From Nitrospira tepida (GTDB lineage Bacteria; Nitrospirota; Nitrospiria; Nitrospirales; Nitrospiraceae): a DNA stretch of 64,000 bases. The notes under the pieces were generated by a model. That model saw only the letters and a program-made list of their open reading frames with translations. It searched no databases and had not been told where the DNA came from. Numbering within the stretch: position 1 is the stretch's first letter; each line of letters begins with the position of its first letter. Of the stretch, positions 1 to 10,302 are shown in pieces. The translations under genes were made by a program, and so were the position numbers. The stretch spans positions 1,426,001-1,490,000 of the forward strand of contig NZ_OX365700.1 in assembly GCF_947241125.1 (NCBI RefSeq), written 5' to 3'.

Positions 1-552
1 CGGTGCGCGCTCGCCTTGTTTCACGGACCGGTAGTCGCGGGGGCGGCCCTCGAGGACGTGGCGGCGATCGGCACGCACCTCGACGTCACGACCGACCCGA
101 AAGGCGGAGTCCGGGCCCACGCCGTCCTTGATCTGCCGGCTTCGCTGGCCGCCGTGCAGGCCCTGTTCACCGATTACGAACACTGGCCGGAGCTGTTCGA
201 CGTGTCCATGCGGGTCGGAAGAGTCGAGCGGATGCCCGATCGCACGATTACCGAAGTCTTCATTGCGCATCCCATTTTGCCCGGCGAATCGAGGTTGCTT
301 GGGGAAAACCGCGTGTTGCCGGACGGGGGCTTGACGACCACCATGATCGGCGGAGACTTCAAGCGCTATGCGCGCACATGGAAACTGTCTTCAAACGGGT
401 CTCCCGCCCACACCAAGGCGGAGTTCGACCTCCTGGTCGAGCCCAAGACGATGGCGCCGGACTGGCTCGTGGCTCTCGAGGTCAAACGCGAGCTTGAGGC
501 GCATTTCAAATTGGTGCGGGCAAAACTGGCCAAGCTGGACAAGAGTCATTAG
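1..552 (+). CDS. SRPBCC/START-like secreted protein (5' end outside window)
   Basis: The reading frame is open to the left edge, so the gene probably starts upstream. The first in-window start is a TTG at 16, and the residues around it (RCALALFHGPVVAGA) look like the end of a signal peptide rather than a true N-terminus. The body shows a polyketide-cyclase/START-type pattern: a beta strand, then a segment around VQALFTDYEHWPELF typical of the first helices of SRPBCC proteins, then beta strands and a long C-terminal helix rich in Lys and Glu. Such proteins bind hydrophobic ligands, and the ligand here is unknown. It converges on thiI with a 4-base overlap of the two stop ends. The family assignment is by pattern only. 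Confidence 0.7.
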   Translation, partial: RCALALFHGPVVAGAALEDVAAIGTHLDVTTDPKGGVRAHAVLDLPASLAAVQALFTDYEHWPELFDVSMRVGRVERMPDRTITEVFIAHPILPGESRLLGENRVLPDGGLTTTMIGGDFKRYARTWKLSSNGSPAHTKAEFDLLVEPKTMAPDWLVALEVKRELEAHFKLVRAKLAKLDKSH

Positions 553-1727
553 CGGGGAAATGCAAAATCGACGGACTCGGCGGCCTCCAGGCCCTGTTTG
601 GTCAGGGCGCCGATATCGAGGTGTCGTTCGATCCTGCGGATGTGGTCGAGATCAGTTTTGGTGCTGGGATGGGGCGGGACGAACAGGCGACAGCAGTCCT
701 GGTCCGGCTCGATCGAGGTCTCGAAGGTGCCGATGGCTTGCGCCTCGCCGGTGATCTCAATCTTGTCCATGCCGATGAGCGGGCGCAGGAGAGGAAGGGT
801 GGCCGCTTCCTCGACCACGCTCAAATTCTGGGGCGTCTGCGACGCCACTTGCCCCAGGCTGTCTCCGGTCACCATGGCCCAACAGTGCTCCCGCCTGGCG
901 AGTTCCTCCGCAATCCGGATCATCATGCGGCGGTAGAGGACCACGCGGAACGCGGCCGGGGCGCCGAGCACGATCTGTCGTTGGATCTCGCCGAACGGAA
1001 CGAGATACAGGCGAGAGACGAGTTGGTAGGGCGTGAGGATCTTGACCAGATCGCGGGCCTTCTCCTCCGACGCGCGGCTCACGAACGGCCTGCCATGGAA
1101 ATGAACAAACATGGCCCGGCAGCCGCGCTTCATCATGCGGTAAGAAGCGACGGGGGAATCGATCCCCCCCGAGAACAGGCAAGCCACCTTGCCGCTGACT
1201 CCGATTGGTAAGCCACCCGGTCCCGCATGTCGCTCGACCGCCACATAGGCTTCCTTCGATGCCAGCTCGATATAGATCGTCAGGTCCGGCGCTTTCAGCT
1301 TCACCTTCTTGCCCGTCGTCGCGCAGACGTGCTCGCCGACCGCCCGTTCGATGTCCATCGAGGTCCAGGGGAAGCGCTTGTCGGCCCGCTTGGCGCTGAC
1401 GCGGAAAGTGGTGAAGGCTTGGCGGCCGGTCAGGACCGCGGCCGCGGTCCTGACCGGTTCCAAGTCCGGTTGTGCGACGTCCATGGGGACGGCGTGGGCC
1501 AGGAAGAAGTGCGTACACCCGAAGGCCTGCGCCAGGCGACCCCGGACGACATCCCAATCGGTCTCCGCCGCCAGCTCGACCCGGATGCGACCGTGGAGCG
1601 CCTGGACCTGCCGCAGGCCAAGGTCCTTGAGCGCGCCGCGCAGGTGCTCGACCAGCCGCTGCTCGAAAAATGGACGGTTGCGTCCCTTGAGAGCCAACTC
1701 GTGGTAATGGACGATGGCCACCCGCAT
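549..1727 (-). CDS. thiI: tRNA 4-thiouridine synthase ThiI (no rhodanese domain)
   Basis: ThiI adenylates U8 of tRNA and accepts sulfur to form 4-thiouridine; in some bacteria it also serves thiazole synthesis. The 392-residue protein has an N-terminal ferredoxin-like/THUMP region (about 1-165) and a PP-loop ATPase with SGGIDS at residues 186-191. A Cys pair (345-346) lies in the segment DCCRLFVPPHP, near the position of the catalytic Cys of the AANH domain. It ends there, so it lacks the C-terminal rhodanese domain of the E. coli enzyme and matches the short Bacillus/archaeal form, which takes sulfur from a partner cysteine desulfurase. Its ATG overlaps the TGA of trxB by one base (TGATG), which indicates translational coupling. 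Confidence 0.93.
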   Translation of the reverse strand: MRVAIVHYHELALKGRNRPFFEQRLVEHLRGALKDLGLRQVQALHGRIRVELAAETDWDVVRGRLAQAFGCTHFFLAHAVPMDVAQPDLEPVRTAAAVLTGRQAFTTFRVSAKRADKRFPWTSMDIERAVGEHVCATTGKKVKLKAPDLTIYIELASKEAYVAVERHAGPGGLPIGVSGKVACLFSGGIDSPVASYRMMKRGCRAMFVHFHGRPFVSRASEEKARDLVKILTPYQLVSRLYLVPFGEIQRQIVLGAPAAFRVVLYRRMMIRIAEELARREHCWAMVTGDSLGQVASQTPQNLSVVEEAATLPLLRPLIGMDKIEITGEAQAIGTFETSIEPDQDCCRLFVPPHPSTKTDLDHIRRIERHLDIGALTKQGLEAAESVDFAFPR

Positions 1728-2650
1728 CAGGAATCTCCCGCTGCTTCCAGCCAGCGTTCACAGTCGATGGCGGCCATGCAGCCGGAGCCGGCGGCGGTGA
1801 CGGCCTGACGGTAGACCGAGTCTTGCACGTCCCCGGCGGCGAAGACACCGACGACGCTCGTGGCGGTTCCCTTCCGGGTCACGATATAGCCTTTCTCATC
1901 CATCTCAAGTTGACCCTTGAAGAGGTCGGTGTTCGGCCTGTGGCCGATCGCCACAAACACTCCGGCGCAGGGCAGTTCCGATACCTCATTGGTCGTCACC
2001 TGCCGGAGCCGCACGCCGGTCACCTTGCCTGTACCCAGAATGTCCTCGACGACCCTGTTCCAGAGAAAGGAGATTTTGGCGTTCTTCTGCGCGCGCTCCT
2101 GCAGGATCTTGGACGCGCGCAGTTTGTCGCGCCGGTGTACCACGGTGACCTTGGTGGCGAATTTCGTGAGAAAGAGCGCTTCTTCCATGGCACTGTCGCC
2201 GCCGCCCACCACGACCAGCTCCTGACCCCGAAAGAAAAATCCGTCGCAGGTGGCGCAGGTGGAGACTCCGTGGCCGGTCAGGCGCGATTCATTGGGCAAG
2301 CCCAATCGAACGGCCGACGCGCCTGTGGCGATAATGAGGGCTTTGGTTGTCAGGTTCTTCTCCCCATCGACGGTCAGGGTGATCGGCCGATGGCTGAGAT
2401 CCACCGAGGTCACGTCGCCGGTGAGAAACTCCGTGCCGAACCGCTCGGCCTGGGCCCGCATCGCCTTCATCAGGTCAGGCCCCATGATCGCCTGGGCAAA
2501 ACCGGGATAATTTTCCACCTCGGTGGTGGTCGTGAGTTGGCCGCCCGCTTGCCAACCTTCGATCAACAGCGGGGACAGATTGGCTCGCGCCGTGTACAGG
2601 GCGGCCGTGAGGCCGGCGGGGCCGGAGCCGATGATGACGACCTGACGCAT
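1727..2650 (-). CDS. trxB: Thioredoxin reductase
   Basis: This FAD enzyme moves electrons from NADPH to thioredoxin in the cytosol. The 307 residues are the usual length for the low-molecular-weight type. Visible features are the FAD-binding GSGPAG (residues 8-13), the redox-active CATC (132-135), the NADPH-site motif [10 protein letters not shown] shortly after, an HRRD segment for NADPH selectivity, and the C-terminal FAAGDVQD motif. It is the middle gene of coaE-trxB-thiI on the minus strand. The link to ThiI is sensible because sulfur-transfer chemistry needs thiol reduction, although co-transcription is inferred from spacing only. Confidence 0.96.
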   Translation of the reverse strand: MRQVVIIGSGPAGLTAALYTARANLSPLLIEGWQAGGQLTTTTEVENYPGFAQAIMGPDLMKAMRAQAERFGTEFLTGDVTSVDLSHRPITLTVDGEKNLTTKALIIATGASAVRLGLPNESRLTGHGVSTCATCDGFFFRGQELVVVGGGDSAMEEALFLTKFATKVTVVHRRDKLRASKILQERAQKNAKISFLWNRVVEDILGTGKVTGVRLRQVTTNEVSELPCAGVFVAIGHRPNTDLFKGQLEMDEKGYIVTRKGTATSVVGVFAAGDVQDSVYRQAVTAAGSGCMAAIDCERWLEAAGDS

Positions 2651-2727
2651 GCCGGCACTCTAACACACCAGATCCAACGGCTGCATCGCTCGGGCTCGGG
2701 TGATCGTGCGAGGTCAAGCGCCTCGCG

Positions 2728-3330
2728 CTAGGCCATGGCCGAATAGGTGCGAAACAAGCGGGCAACCTGGCGGCGGAGCTCGGCCAGCGGCCGATCTCCG
2801 TCGATGACGTCGTCTGCGAGCCGGCGCTTTCGGCTCAGGGGCATTTGGGATCGGATGCGCCGCAAGGCTTCGGCGCGGCTGAACCCGTTCCGCCGCCGGA
2901 GGCGGGCGATTTGCGTGTCACGCCGTGCCGTGACCACCGCCAACCGATCCATTCGCTCATGGGCGCCGGCTTCGACCAGCACGGGGGCGTCATAAATGAT
3001 GACCGCATGAGGATGTTTTTCGACGATGGCTCGAACGTGCTTGGCCTGCTCCCTGGCCACGCGCGGGTGAATGATCGCCCCGAGCCGCCTGAGCTTCCGG
3101 TAGTCGGCAAAAACGATTCCGGCGAGAGCCGCCCGATCGATGGTCCGGTCCGGCCTGAGAATGCCGCGTCCAAAGGCCTTGACGACATCGCGCCAGGCCG
3201 GTCGTCCCGGTTCCACCACCTGCCTGGCCAAGAGGTCGGCGTCGATGATAGAAGCGCCGCATTGATGAAACATTCGTGCGACGGTGCTTTTGCCGGTCGC
3301 CACCCCGCCTGTCAGGCCCACGAGGATCAC
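2728..3330 (-). CDS. coaE: Dephospho-CoA kinase
   Basis: CoaE phosphorylates the 3'-hydroxyl of dephospho-CoA, the last step of coenzyme A synthesis. The 200-residue protein begins with a P-loop GGVATGKST at residues 8-16, followed by the family-typical DADxLAR segment (IIDADLLARQVV) that contacts substrate. The length is typical. It is the first gene of the minus-strand group and is followed 77 bases later by trxB. The 89-base gap to the divergent beta-helix gene at 3420 must hold both promoters, but no clear consensus boxes were seen there. Confidence 0.95.
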   Translation of the reverse strand: MILVGLTGGVATGKSTVARMFHQCGASIIDADLLARQVVEPGRPAWRDVVKAFGRGILRPDRTIDRAALAGIVFADYRKLRRLGAIIHPRVAREQAKHVRAIVEKHPHAVIIYDAPVLVEAGAHERMDRLAVVTARRDTQIARLRRRNGFSRAEALRRIRSQMPLSRKRRLADDVIDGDRPLAELRRQVARLFRTYSAMA

Positions 3331-3419
3331 GCGGCGAGAATACCATGCGCCTCCCAGTCCGACAATTCTTGCCAGGGCGCTCGTTGACTTCTCCGGGCGC
3401 GGGCCTGTAAGAGGCTGGT

Positions 3420-4451
3420 ATGACGCCGTGCAGAATCATTATTGCAGTCATCGCCTGGTGGATAAGCACAGCCGGGACGCCGGCCCTTGGGGAGGGGGAG
3501 TTGCCGCAGGAGCAACGCGACCCGCGCACGATCGTCGTAGCCTTGGACGGTAGCGGCGAGTTTCGTTCGATTCAAGCGGCGTTGGACGTCGCCGGCAAGG
3601 GGGATACGATCCGGATCAAAGCCGGCGTCTATCCGGAAGATGTGACCATTCACAGCAAGGAGGATCTCAAGCTCATCGGCGAGGGGATCGATACGGTGAC
3701 GATCCTCGGCAAGGATCGGGTCGGCGTGTTGCACATCGGGAAGTGGCCCTATGGCGCCACCAACATTGAGATCAGCGGCATGACCATCAATGAGCATGGC
3801 GGGCATGCCGTGGGGATCTTCAACGGCAAGGGGCTAGTGCTCCACGATCTCAAGGTCAGAGGCATGCTGTTCGGCCAGCAGGTCCAGGATGTCCGGATCG
3901 AACGCTGCCAGATCGGCGGCAGCGAAACCACCGGCGTGCAGTTTGCCGATTCGCAAGCGCTGCTGATCGGGAACGTGATTCACGACAATGACCACGGGGT
4001 CAACATTGCGGGGAAGAGCGTCGTGCGGTTGGAGCGCAATCTGATCACCCGCCAATTGTTCGAGGCCGTGGTGGTGACGGATCAAGCCCGCGCCGTTGTG
4101 ATCGCCAACACGCTGGTCAAGAACGGAGGCGCAGCCGCCTTCCTCGCCAGGTCGCAGAGCGAGGTGTCGGGGAATATCGTGAGCTTGAACAAAGTCGGAT
4201 TCGTGGTGGCCCTGACCAGCCAGGTGCAGTTCTCTCACAACGCCTTCTCCGAAACCGGTGAGCCCTATGTTCGTCCCGGAACGCCTGCGGTGCCGGCACC
4301 GGAATTGGGCAACGGGTCCGACCTCACAGCCGATCCTGGCTTTCTGGACCCGAGCCGTGACGATTTCCGATTGCGTACCGACAGTCCACTGATCAAGGTC
4401 CACGATTTTGCCTACCTCGGAGCGCTCGCGCCGGTCTCATCTGAGCGTTGA
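3420..4451 (+). CDS. Secreted right-handed parallel beta-helix protein
   Basis: The 343-residue product starts with a signal peptide (hydrophobic IIIAVIAWWISTAGTPALG). It then shows the N-terminal pattern of pectate-lyase-fold proteins: GSGEFRSIQAALDVAGKGDTI followed by IKAGVYPEDVTI, the stretch also found in pectin esterases and NosD-type proteins. Repeated short strands with Asn/His and Gly turns (HDNDHGVNIAGKSVVRLERN and similar) indicate a periplasmic beta-helix of about ten coils. No catalytic Asp pair of a pectin esterase is evident, so a binding or structural role is as likely as catalysis. The start has an AGAGG ribosome site five bases upstream. It appears monocistronic. Confidence 0.8.
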   Translation: MTPCRIIIAVIAWWISTAGTPALGEGELPQEQRDPRTIVVALDGSGEFRSIQAALDVAGKGDTIRIKAGVYPEDVTIHSKEDLKLIGEGIDTVTILGKDRVGVLHIGKWPYGATNIEISGMTINEHGGHAVGIFNGKGLVLHDLKVRGMLFGQQVQDVRIERCQIGGSETTGVQFADSQALLIGNVIHDNDHGVNIAGKSVVRLERNLITRQLFEAVVVTDQARAVVIANTLVKNGGAAAFLARSQSEVSGNIVSLNKVGFVVALTSQVQFSHNAFSETGEPYVRPGTPAVPAPELGNGSDLTADPGFLDPSRDDFRLRTDSPLIKVHDFAYLGALAPVSSER

Positions 4452-4607
4452 TTCATCCGACCCTAAATTTAACTTGAAATCCAGTAGCTTACGCCCCTGG
4501 CACACGATGTGAATTCCCTGTGCTATGCTTAGTCAAGACATCAACCATATGAGAAGCAGGACGGTCCAGCCCGAACCCATCTTGGGACCGTCGCAGGGAG
4601 GCGAAGG

Positions 4608-4793
4608 GTGGCGAGTTACCGATCAGACCTCGAAAAATCCCGCTTTCAGCATATGCCGTCGTTGGATGAACTTGAGGGCGGCAAACTGGTCGGGGCCGTG
4701 GTGCCGATGTCCGAGAAGGCCCAGAACCAGATGCGCGACAGTATCGAAGTCATTGATTACCTGCTCAACCAGGACCAAGTCACCTGGAGCTGA
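4608..4793 (+). CDS. Small hypothetical protein (61 aa)
   Basis: A GTG start is preceded by GGGAGGCGAAGG, a good ribosome site. The acidic, soluble 61-residue product (MASYRSDLEKSRFQHMP at the start, DYLLNQDQVTWS at the end) has no signal peptide, membrane segment or recognised domain. Its amino-acid composition is protein-like and unlike the shifted frames nearby, which is the main reason for calling it. It sits alone between the beta-helix gene and the glycosidase group. Function unknown. Confidence 0.5.
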   Translation: MASYRSDLEKSRFQHMPSLDELEGGKLVGAVVPMSEKAQNQMRDSIEVIDYLLNQDQVTWS

Positions 4794-5004
4794 CCTGCCG
4801 CGCGGAGCGTCCTCTTCTTCCGTGAATCTCTGCTCGCTGCCTTGCCCTTCTGGCGCGTAAGCTTAATCGCTGCCTGCGCCCATTCCGTCTCACGACTCCT
4901 GTCCGATCGAGGATTGTGCGCCCCACCTTGTAAGGCCATCCCATATTTGACGACCAACCGGCATCCGGACCTGTGTTGTTGCGTCAACGGAAGGAGCCGT
5001 CTTC

Positions 5005-5361
5005 ATGCAGGGCGAATCGACGCCGTTGCGCGCGGCGCTTATCGGCGTCTTGGCCGAAGAGGGGTCGCTCGAATTCGACGATCTCATCACCAGGCTTCCC
5101 GGCTGTACCTGGAACCAGCTATTTTCTCTCGTTGACCAATTGAGCCGGATCGGCACCCTGTCCGTTTACCGTCCGACGAGGACATCGTTTGTGGTGAGCG
5201 GTTGCGGCCAACCCCGGCGCGCCCATCGGGCCGCGGCCGGAAACCACCTTGATAGGTGGGCGATGCCTGCCAAGAGGATCTGTATTTTCAAGGCTTGGAA
5301 TGACCGAACCGGAGAGCTTAGAGTAGAGAAATCCACTTCACACCGACGGGGCATCCGATGA
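5005..5361 (+). CDS. Small winged-helix-like protein upstream of glycosidase
   Basis: An ATG preceded by GGAAGGAGC begins a 118-residue frame. Residues 1-67 ([20 protein letters not shown], then [19 protein letters not shown]) look like a winged helix: three helices and a hairpin ending in an Arg-rich wing. The remaining 50 residues are basic and low in order, and may result from a frame disturbance after about residue 68. The stop overlaps the ATG of the next gene (ATGA at 5358-5361), suggesting coupling. A regulatory role for the glycosidase pair is a guess from position. Alternatively, only the first domain is real and the overlap is accidental. Confidence 0.5.
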   Translation: MQGESTPLRAALIGVLAEEGSLEFDDLITRLPGCTWNQLFSLVDQLSRIGTLSVYRPTRTSFVVSGCGQPRRAHRAAAGNHLDRWAMPAKRICIFKAWNDRTGELRVEKSTSHRRGIR

Positions 5362-8039
5362 AAAAGACTCGACAAGCTGGTTCCCTGCCTCCACCCGGCC
5401 AGACGGCTGAGGATCTGCGCTTGATGGAAGATGCCAAACGGATCAAACATTGGAAACGGTGGGGTCCTTACCTGAGCGAACGGGCGTGGGGCACGGTCCG
5501 CGAGGACTATAGTCCGAATGGAACGGCGTGGGAGCATTTCCCCCATGATCATGCCCGTTCCCGCGCCTATCGATGGAACGAGGACGGGCTGGCCGGATTC
5601 TGCGATCGCCATCAATGGATCTGTTTCGCCTTGGCCTTATGGAACGGACGCGATCCGATCTTGAAGGAACGGGCGTTCGGCTTAACGGGCAACGAAGGCA
5701 ACCATGGGGAGGACGTCAAGGAATACTACTTCTATCTGGACTCCACGCCCACCCATTCCTACATGAAATGGCTCTATAAGTATCCTCAGGCCGAGTTTCC
5801 CTACGCCCGTCTGGTCGAGGAGAATCGCCGGCGCGGACGCCGCGAGTCGGAATTCGAGTTGCTGGATGCGGGTGTGTTTCAAGGCAACCGGTATTTCGAT
5901 GTGATCGTCGAGTACGCCAAGGTTTCTCCGGAGGATCTTCTTGTGCAGATCGAAGTGGTGAACCGCGGTCCTGAGACTTCGGAAATCACGGTGCTTCCGA
6001 CCCTGTGGTTCAGAAATACCTGGTCATGGGGCTTGGATGTGCGCCGGCCTCGCCTCCGACAGGGGGAGCCGATCCACGATATGAGCGTGGTCGAGCTGAC
6101 CCATGATTACTATGGGTTTCGACGCCTCCTCTGCCAGGGCGAGCCGCCGCTCCTGTTCACCGAAAACGAGACCAATGCCAGACGACTGTGGGGAGATGAC
6201 GACGGCCCGCGGTACGCCAAAGATGGGATCAACGACTATGTGGTGCGGGGATTGAAGGAAGCGGTGAATCCCGATCACGTGGGCTCGAAGGTGGCGGCTC
6301 ATTACACGTTCACGTTGGGGGCCGGTGAAACGAAGACGATCCGCTTGCGGTTCACCGATCAATCGTCCAACGAAACCGTGACCGAGCCATTCTTCACGAC
6401 TATGTTGGCGGAGAGAAAAGCCGAAGCGGACGACTTCTACGCGCAGTTGGCTCCGCCCGGCCTGTCCGATGACGCCAAGCGGGTCCAGCGCCAGGCCTTT
6501 GCCGGCCTCCTCTGGAGCAAGCAGTTTTATCACTATGACCTCGCACGGTGGTTGAAAGGCGACCCTGCCGGCCCGGAGCCGCCCGCGAGCCGCCTGAGGG
6601 GCCGCAACTCGGACTGGACGCATCTCTACAATGCGGACGTGATCTCGATGCCCGATAAATGGGAGTATCCCTGGTATGCCGTCTGGGATCTGGCCTTCCA
6701 CTGTATCCCGCTCGCCTTGGTGGACCCGAAATTTGCGAAGGACCAACTCATCCTGATGTTGCGCGAGTGGTATATGCATCCCAACGGGCAGATTCCCGCG
6801 TACGAGTGGGCGTTCGGCGACGTCAATCCGCCCGTCCATGCCTGGGCGGCTTGGCGCGTCTATAAGATCGAAAAGAAGCGGACGGGAGTGGGGGACCGGA
6901 CGTTTCTGGAGCGTGTGTTCCATAAGCTGCTCTTGAATTTCACCTGGTGGGTGAATCGGAAGGACGCCGAAGGTAAGAATATTTTTCAAGGCGGGTTCCT
7001 CGGGCTGGACAACATCGGCGTGTTCGATCGCAGCGCGCCGCTCCCCACCGGTGGCCACATCGAACAATCCGACGCCACGAGCTGGATGGGCATGTACTGC
7101 CTGAACATGCTCGCGATCGCGCTGGAGCTGGCGCGCGACAACCGGGCCTATGAGGACGTGGCGAGCAAATTCTTCGAGCATTTCGTCTACATCTGCCGGG
7201 CGATGAACCATATCGGCGGCGAGAACATCGAGCTGTGGAACAAGGAAGACGGATTTTTCTACGATGTGCTCCATCTGCCGGACGGACGGACCCTGCCGTT
7301 GAAGGTGCGGTCCATGGTCGGCCTGATCCCGCTCTTTGCCGTCGAGACACTGGATTCCGAACTGATCGACCAATTGCCGCGATTCAAGCATCGCATGCAA
7401 TGGTTCATGGAGAACCGGCCCGACTTCGCCTCGCACGTCGAAACACAGTCCGAGGACGGGGAAGTCCGGCGGTTTCTGTCGTTGGTCAATCGGACCCGTC
7501 TGAAGAAGGTCCTGCGCTACATGTTGGATGAGCAGGAGTTTCTGTCCCCTCACGGCGTGCGGGCGCTGTCGCAGTACCATCGCGCACATCCCTACGTCTT
7601 CTCCATGATGGGCGTGGAACATCGGGTCGATTATGAACCGGCGGAGTCGAGCACGGGCCTGTTCGGGGGGAATTCGAATTGGCGGGGTCCGGTCTGGTTC
7701 CCGGTGAACTATCTGTTGGTCGAGTCCCTTCAGAAATTCCATTATTTCCTCGGCGATCAGTTCAAAGTGGAATGTCCCACAGGATCAGGACGTCTCGTGA
7801 CGTTGTGGGAGGTGGCGGGAGAACTGTCGCGGCGGCTGGTGAGGACCTTCCTGCGGGACGCCAAGGGGCAACGGCCAGTGTACGGCGGCGCGGACCTCTT
7901 CCAAACCGACCCCCATTGGCGCGATCTGATTCTGTTCTATGAATACCTCCACGGGGACAATGGGGCGGGCATCGGAGCTTCTCACCAGACCGGCTGGACG
8001 GGGCTCGTGGCCAAGCTGATCCAGCAATCAGGGGAATGA
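5358..8039 (+). CDS. GH63-like glucosidase (MGH1-like glycoside hydrolase)
   Basis: The 893-residue protein has no signal peptide and is predicted to be cytosolic. It resembles the bacterial GH63/MGH1-like family: an N-terminal beta-sandwich begins with [20 protein letters not shown] and contains the conserved [14 protein letters not shown] segment, and an (alpha/alpha)6 barrel follows from about residue 370, containing [34 protein letters not shown] and the late [18 protein letters not shown]. These are hallmark segments of the family, which cleaves terminal alpha-glucosyl or mannosyl units from compatible solutes such as glucosylglycerate or from short glucans. Substrate cannot be decided from sequence. 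It is followed 68 bases later by a debranching enzyme, which supports an alpha-glucan or glucoside role. Confidence 0.88.
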   Translation: MKKTRQAGSLPPPGQTAEDLRLMEDAKRIKHWKRWGPYLSERAWGTVREDYSPNGTAWEHFPHDHARSRAYRWNEDGLAGFCDRHQWICFALALWNGRDPILKERAFGLTGNEGNHGEDVKEYYFYLDSTPTHSYMKWLYKYPQAEFPYARLVEENRRRGRRESEFELLDAGVFQGNRYFDVIVEYAKVSPEDLLVQIEVVNRGPETSEITVLPTLWFRNTWSWGLDVRRPRLRQGEPIHDMSVVELTHDYYGFRRLLCQGEPPLLFTENETNARRLWGDDDGPRYAKDGINDYVVRGLKEAVNPDHVGSKVAAHYTFTLGAGETKTIRLRFTDQSSNETVTEPFFTTMLAERKAEADDFYAQLAPPGLSDDAKRVQRQAFAGLLWSKQFYHYDLARWLKGDPAGPEPPASRLRGRNSDWTHLYNADVISMPDKWEYPWYAVWDLAFHCIPLALVDPKFAKDQLILMLREWYMHPNGQIPAYEWAFGDVNPPVHAWAAWRVYKIEKKRTGVGDRTFLERVFHKLLLNFTWWVNRKDAEGKNIFQGGFLGLDNIGVFDRSAPLPTGGHIEQSDATSWMGMYCLNMLAIALELARDNRAYEDVASKFFEHFVYICRAMNHIGGENIELWNKEDGFFYDVLHLPDGRTLPLKVRSMVGLIPLFAVETLDSELIDQLPRFKHRMQWFMENRPDFASHVETQSEDGEVRRFLSLVNRTRLKKVLRYMLDEQEFLSPHGVRALSQYHRAHPYVFSMMGVEHRVDYEPAESSTGLFGGNSNWRGPVWFPVNYLLVESLQKFHYFLGDQFKVECPTGSGRLVTLWEVAGELSRRLVRTFLRDAKGQRPVYGGADLFQTDPHWRDLILFYEYLHGDNGAGIGASHQTGWTGLVAKLIQQSGE

Positions 8040-8107
8040 GGAAGCCTCGCACTCAGCATTCATGAAGACATCCTTATTCAGCCTCAGCGCGACGGGAAGG
8101 TGAGCGG

Positions 8108-10156
8108 ATGAAGACCGGGCGAATCGCAGCCGTAGACTGCCAAGACCTCCAACGCGCGCTCAGCCTTGAATGGCTTGAACCGAACGGCCTCGGCGGGTTC
8201 GCCTCCGGAACGGTCGCGGGACCGAATACGAGACGGTACCATGCTCTCCTGTTGACCGCTCGGAGACCGCCGGTCGATCGAGTCGTGCTCGTCAACCATC
8301 TTGAAGAATGGGCGGAGGTTGGTGAGAGCCACCTGCCTCTATCATCCACGCTCTATCCAGGGGCCGTGTATCCCGAGGGGTATCGATTCTGTTCAGGTTT
8401 CATCTCAGATCCCTGGCCGACCTGGACCTATGAGGTCGCCGGGATTCGAATGACCAGGGAAATTGTTGGTATCCGGGGAAGAGATCTGGTCGTGGTCCGT
8501 TGGCGGGTGGCTGAGGGCTCTCGGAACGTCGTTCTCAAGGTGCGCCCGATGCTGTCGGGCCGCGATTACCATGCGACACACCATGCCAATTCGGCGCTGC
8601 AATCGGAGGCGCAGGCGGAGAAAGGACTGGTGTCATGGCGTCCTTATTCGGATCTCCCCGCGGTCCACGCGCACCATGGCGGCGAATATTCCCATCAGCC
8701 GGAGTGGTTTTACCGGGTGCAGTTTCCGGTTGAGCAAACGCGCGGCCTCGACGGGGAGGAGGATTGGTGGTCGCCGGGCGAGTTCCGCTTGGACTTGCGC
8801 GAAACCGGTCAGGCATGGCTGGCGTTCACCACCGAGCCGGTCGGCGCATTGGAGATGCCGGAGTTGCTGGAGGCCGAACGCCGCCGCCGCGAGTTGGTGG
8901 CGAGCGAAGCACCGGCCGGCGATGATTTGGTGAGACGGCTGTGGCGCGCCACGGAGGCCTTCATCTCCGCACGAGGCGAGCAACAGACGGTCATCGCAGG
9001 CTATCCCTGGTTTACCGATTGGGGACGGGACGCCTTCATTTCGTTGCCTGGCCTCTGCTTGGTGACGGGGCGGTATGGCACAGCGCGACAGGTCTTGCAG
9101 GCCTTTGCCGACCATATTTCACAGGGGATGATCCCGAATCGGTTTCCCGACGCCGGCGAGCAGCCGGAGTACAACACGGTCGATGCTTCCCTCTGGTACG
9201 TGCATGCGGCGGACCGCTATCTCTTCTACTCCAAGGACGAGGAGTTCGTCCGGCTCGTGGCCTGGCCGGGGGTCAAGCAGATCATCGACGGCTATCGAAC
9301 CGGGACGAGGTACGGGATCAGAATGGACGCGGATGGACTGATCACCGGAGGGGCGCCGGGAGTCCAGCTCACCTGGATGGATGCGAAGGTGGGCGATTGG
9401 GTCGTGACCCCGCGAAGCGGCAAACCGGTCGAGATCCAGGCCCTCTGGGTCCGGGCGCTTGAAATAGGCGCGTGGTTGGGGACGAAGTTCGACGAGCCGG
9501 AGTTCGCCGCTTGCTGTCGCCGGGACTGTGCGCTGGCGAGCAGATCGTTCCGGTCCAGGTTTTGGTACGAGGAGGGCGGGTATCTCTACGATGTGGTCGA
9601 CGGCGAAGGTGGAGACGACGCCTCGCTGAGACCAAACCAAATTTACGCGGTGGCCTTGACCGGCAAACTCTTGACCAAGGAGCAACAACGGCGCGTCGTG
9701 CGCATCGTCCAGGAGCGTTTGCTGACCCCGGTCGGGCTTCGCACGCTTGCCACGCACCATCCGCAGTATCGCCCCCATTATGAAGGAGGGGTCGTCGAGC
9801 GAGACGGAGCGTACCATCAAGGGACCGTCTGGCCCTTTCTGCTCGGTCCCTTCGTCACCGCCTGGATGAACGTGTATGGTCGGAACGAGGGGACGAGGCG
9901 GCAGGGCCGGAAGCTGCTCCAGGGCTTGGAGCAACATCTGGAGGAATGCTGCCTCGGTCAAGTCTCGGAAATCTTCGATGCAGACCCGCCGCATCTACCT
10001 CGGGGCTGTGTGGCCCAGGCCTGGTCGGTGGCTGAACCATTGCGGGCGCTGCTCGAAGACCTGTCGCCATCCCGGGCGACCAGACCGATCACGCGCAAGC
10101 CAGCCGCGGGCACCGCCCGAGCGCGAACGGCCACCCGGCGGTCCCGCCGATCCTAG
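8108..10156 (+). CDS. Glycogen debranching enzyme (amylo-alpha-1,6-glucosidase, GH133)
   Basis: The 682-residue cytosolic enzyme hydrolyses alpha-1,6 branch residues of glycogen. The N-terminal domain carries the typical EWLEPNGLGGFASGTVAG stretch and an RRYHALL motif. The C-terminal (alpha/alpha)6 barrel has the GH133 hallmark GYPWFTDWGRDAFISLPGL at about 300-318, the conserved YNTVDASLWYVHA, and a late YHQGTVWPFLLGP. Length and domain order are those of the bacterial/archaeal GDE family. The final 30 residues are a basic Arg/Ala/Thr tail of low complexity without a known role. It lies just downstream of the GH63-like gene, probably in one transcription unit. Confidence 0.92.
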   Translation: MKTGRIAAVDCQDLQRALSLEWLEPNGLGGFASGTVAGPNTRRYHALLLTARRPPVDRVVLVNHLEEWAEVGESHLPLSSTLYPGAVYPEGYRFCSGFISDPWPTWTYEVAGIRMTREIVGIRGRDLVVVRWRVAEGSRNVVLKVRPMLSGRDYHATHHANSALQSEAQAEKGLVSWRPYSDLPAVHAHHGGEYSHQPEWFYRVQFPVEQTRGLDGEEDWWSPGEFRLDLRETGQAWLAFTTEPVGALEMPELLEAERRRRELVASEAPAGDDLVRRLWRATEAFISARGEQQTVIAGYPWFTDWGRDAFISLPGLCLVTGRYGTARQVLQAFADHISQGMIPNRFPDAGEQPEYNTVDASLWYVHAADRYLFYSKDEEFVRLVAWPGVKQIIDGYRTGTRYGIRMDADGLITGGAPGVQLTWMDAKVGDWVVTPRSGKPVEIQALWVRALEIGAWLGTKFDEPEFAACCRRDCALASRSFRSRFWYEEGGYLYDVVDGEGGDDASLRPNQIYAVALTGKLLTKEQQRRVVRIVQERLLTPVGLRTLATHHPQYRPHYEGGVVERDGAYHQGTVWPFLLGPFVTAWMNVYGRNEGTRRQGRKLLQGLEQHLEECCLGQVSEIFDADPPHLPRGCVAQAWSVAEPLRALLEDLSPSRATRPITRKPAAGTARARTATRRSRRS

Positions 10157-10302
10157 CTGATCCAGTTCTTACTGCAACCAGGCAATCGTGGTCGTGTGCC
10201 GGCGTCCATGAGGCCGGTCGCCGATAATGGCTCTTGCGCCTGCCGTCAGGATGTGATACTCAGAAAAGCCTCACAAGTTGATCTCAATCCCCAGGCGAGC
10301 TT

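Noticed and set aside
3420-4451. Calling the beta-helix protein a pectin esterase
   Set aside because: The N-terminal fold pattern fits, but the catalytic Asp/Gln set of pectin esterases could not be found.
6024-7742. 572-codon open frame antisense to the GH63-like gene
   Set aside because: The plus-strand frame has clear family motifs throughout. The antisense frame is a GC-rich codon shadow with no motif.
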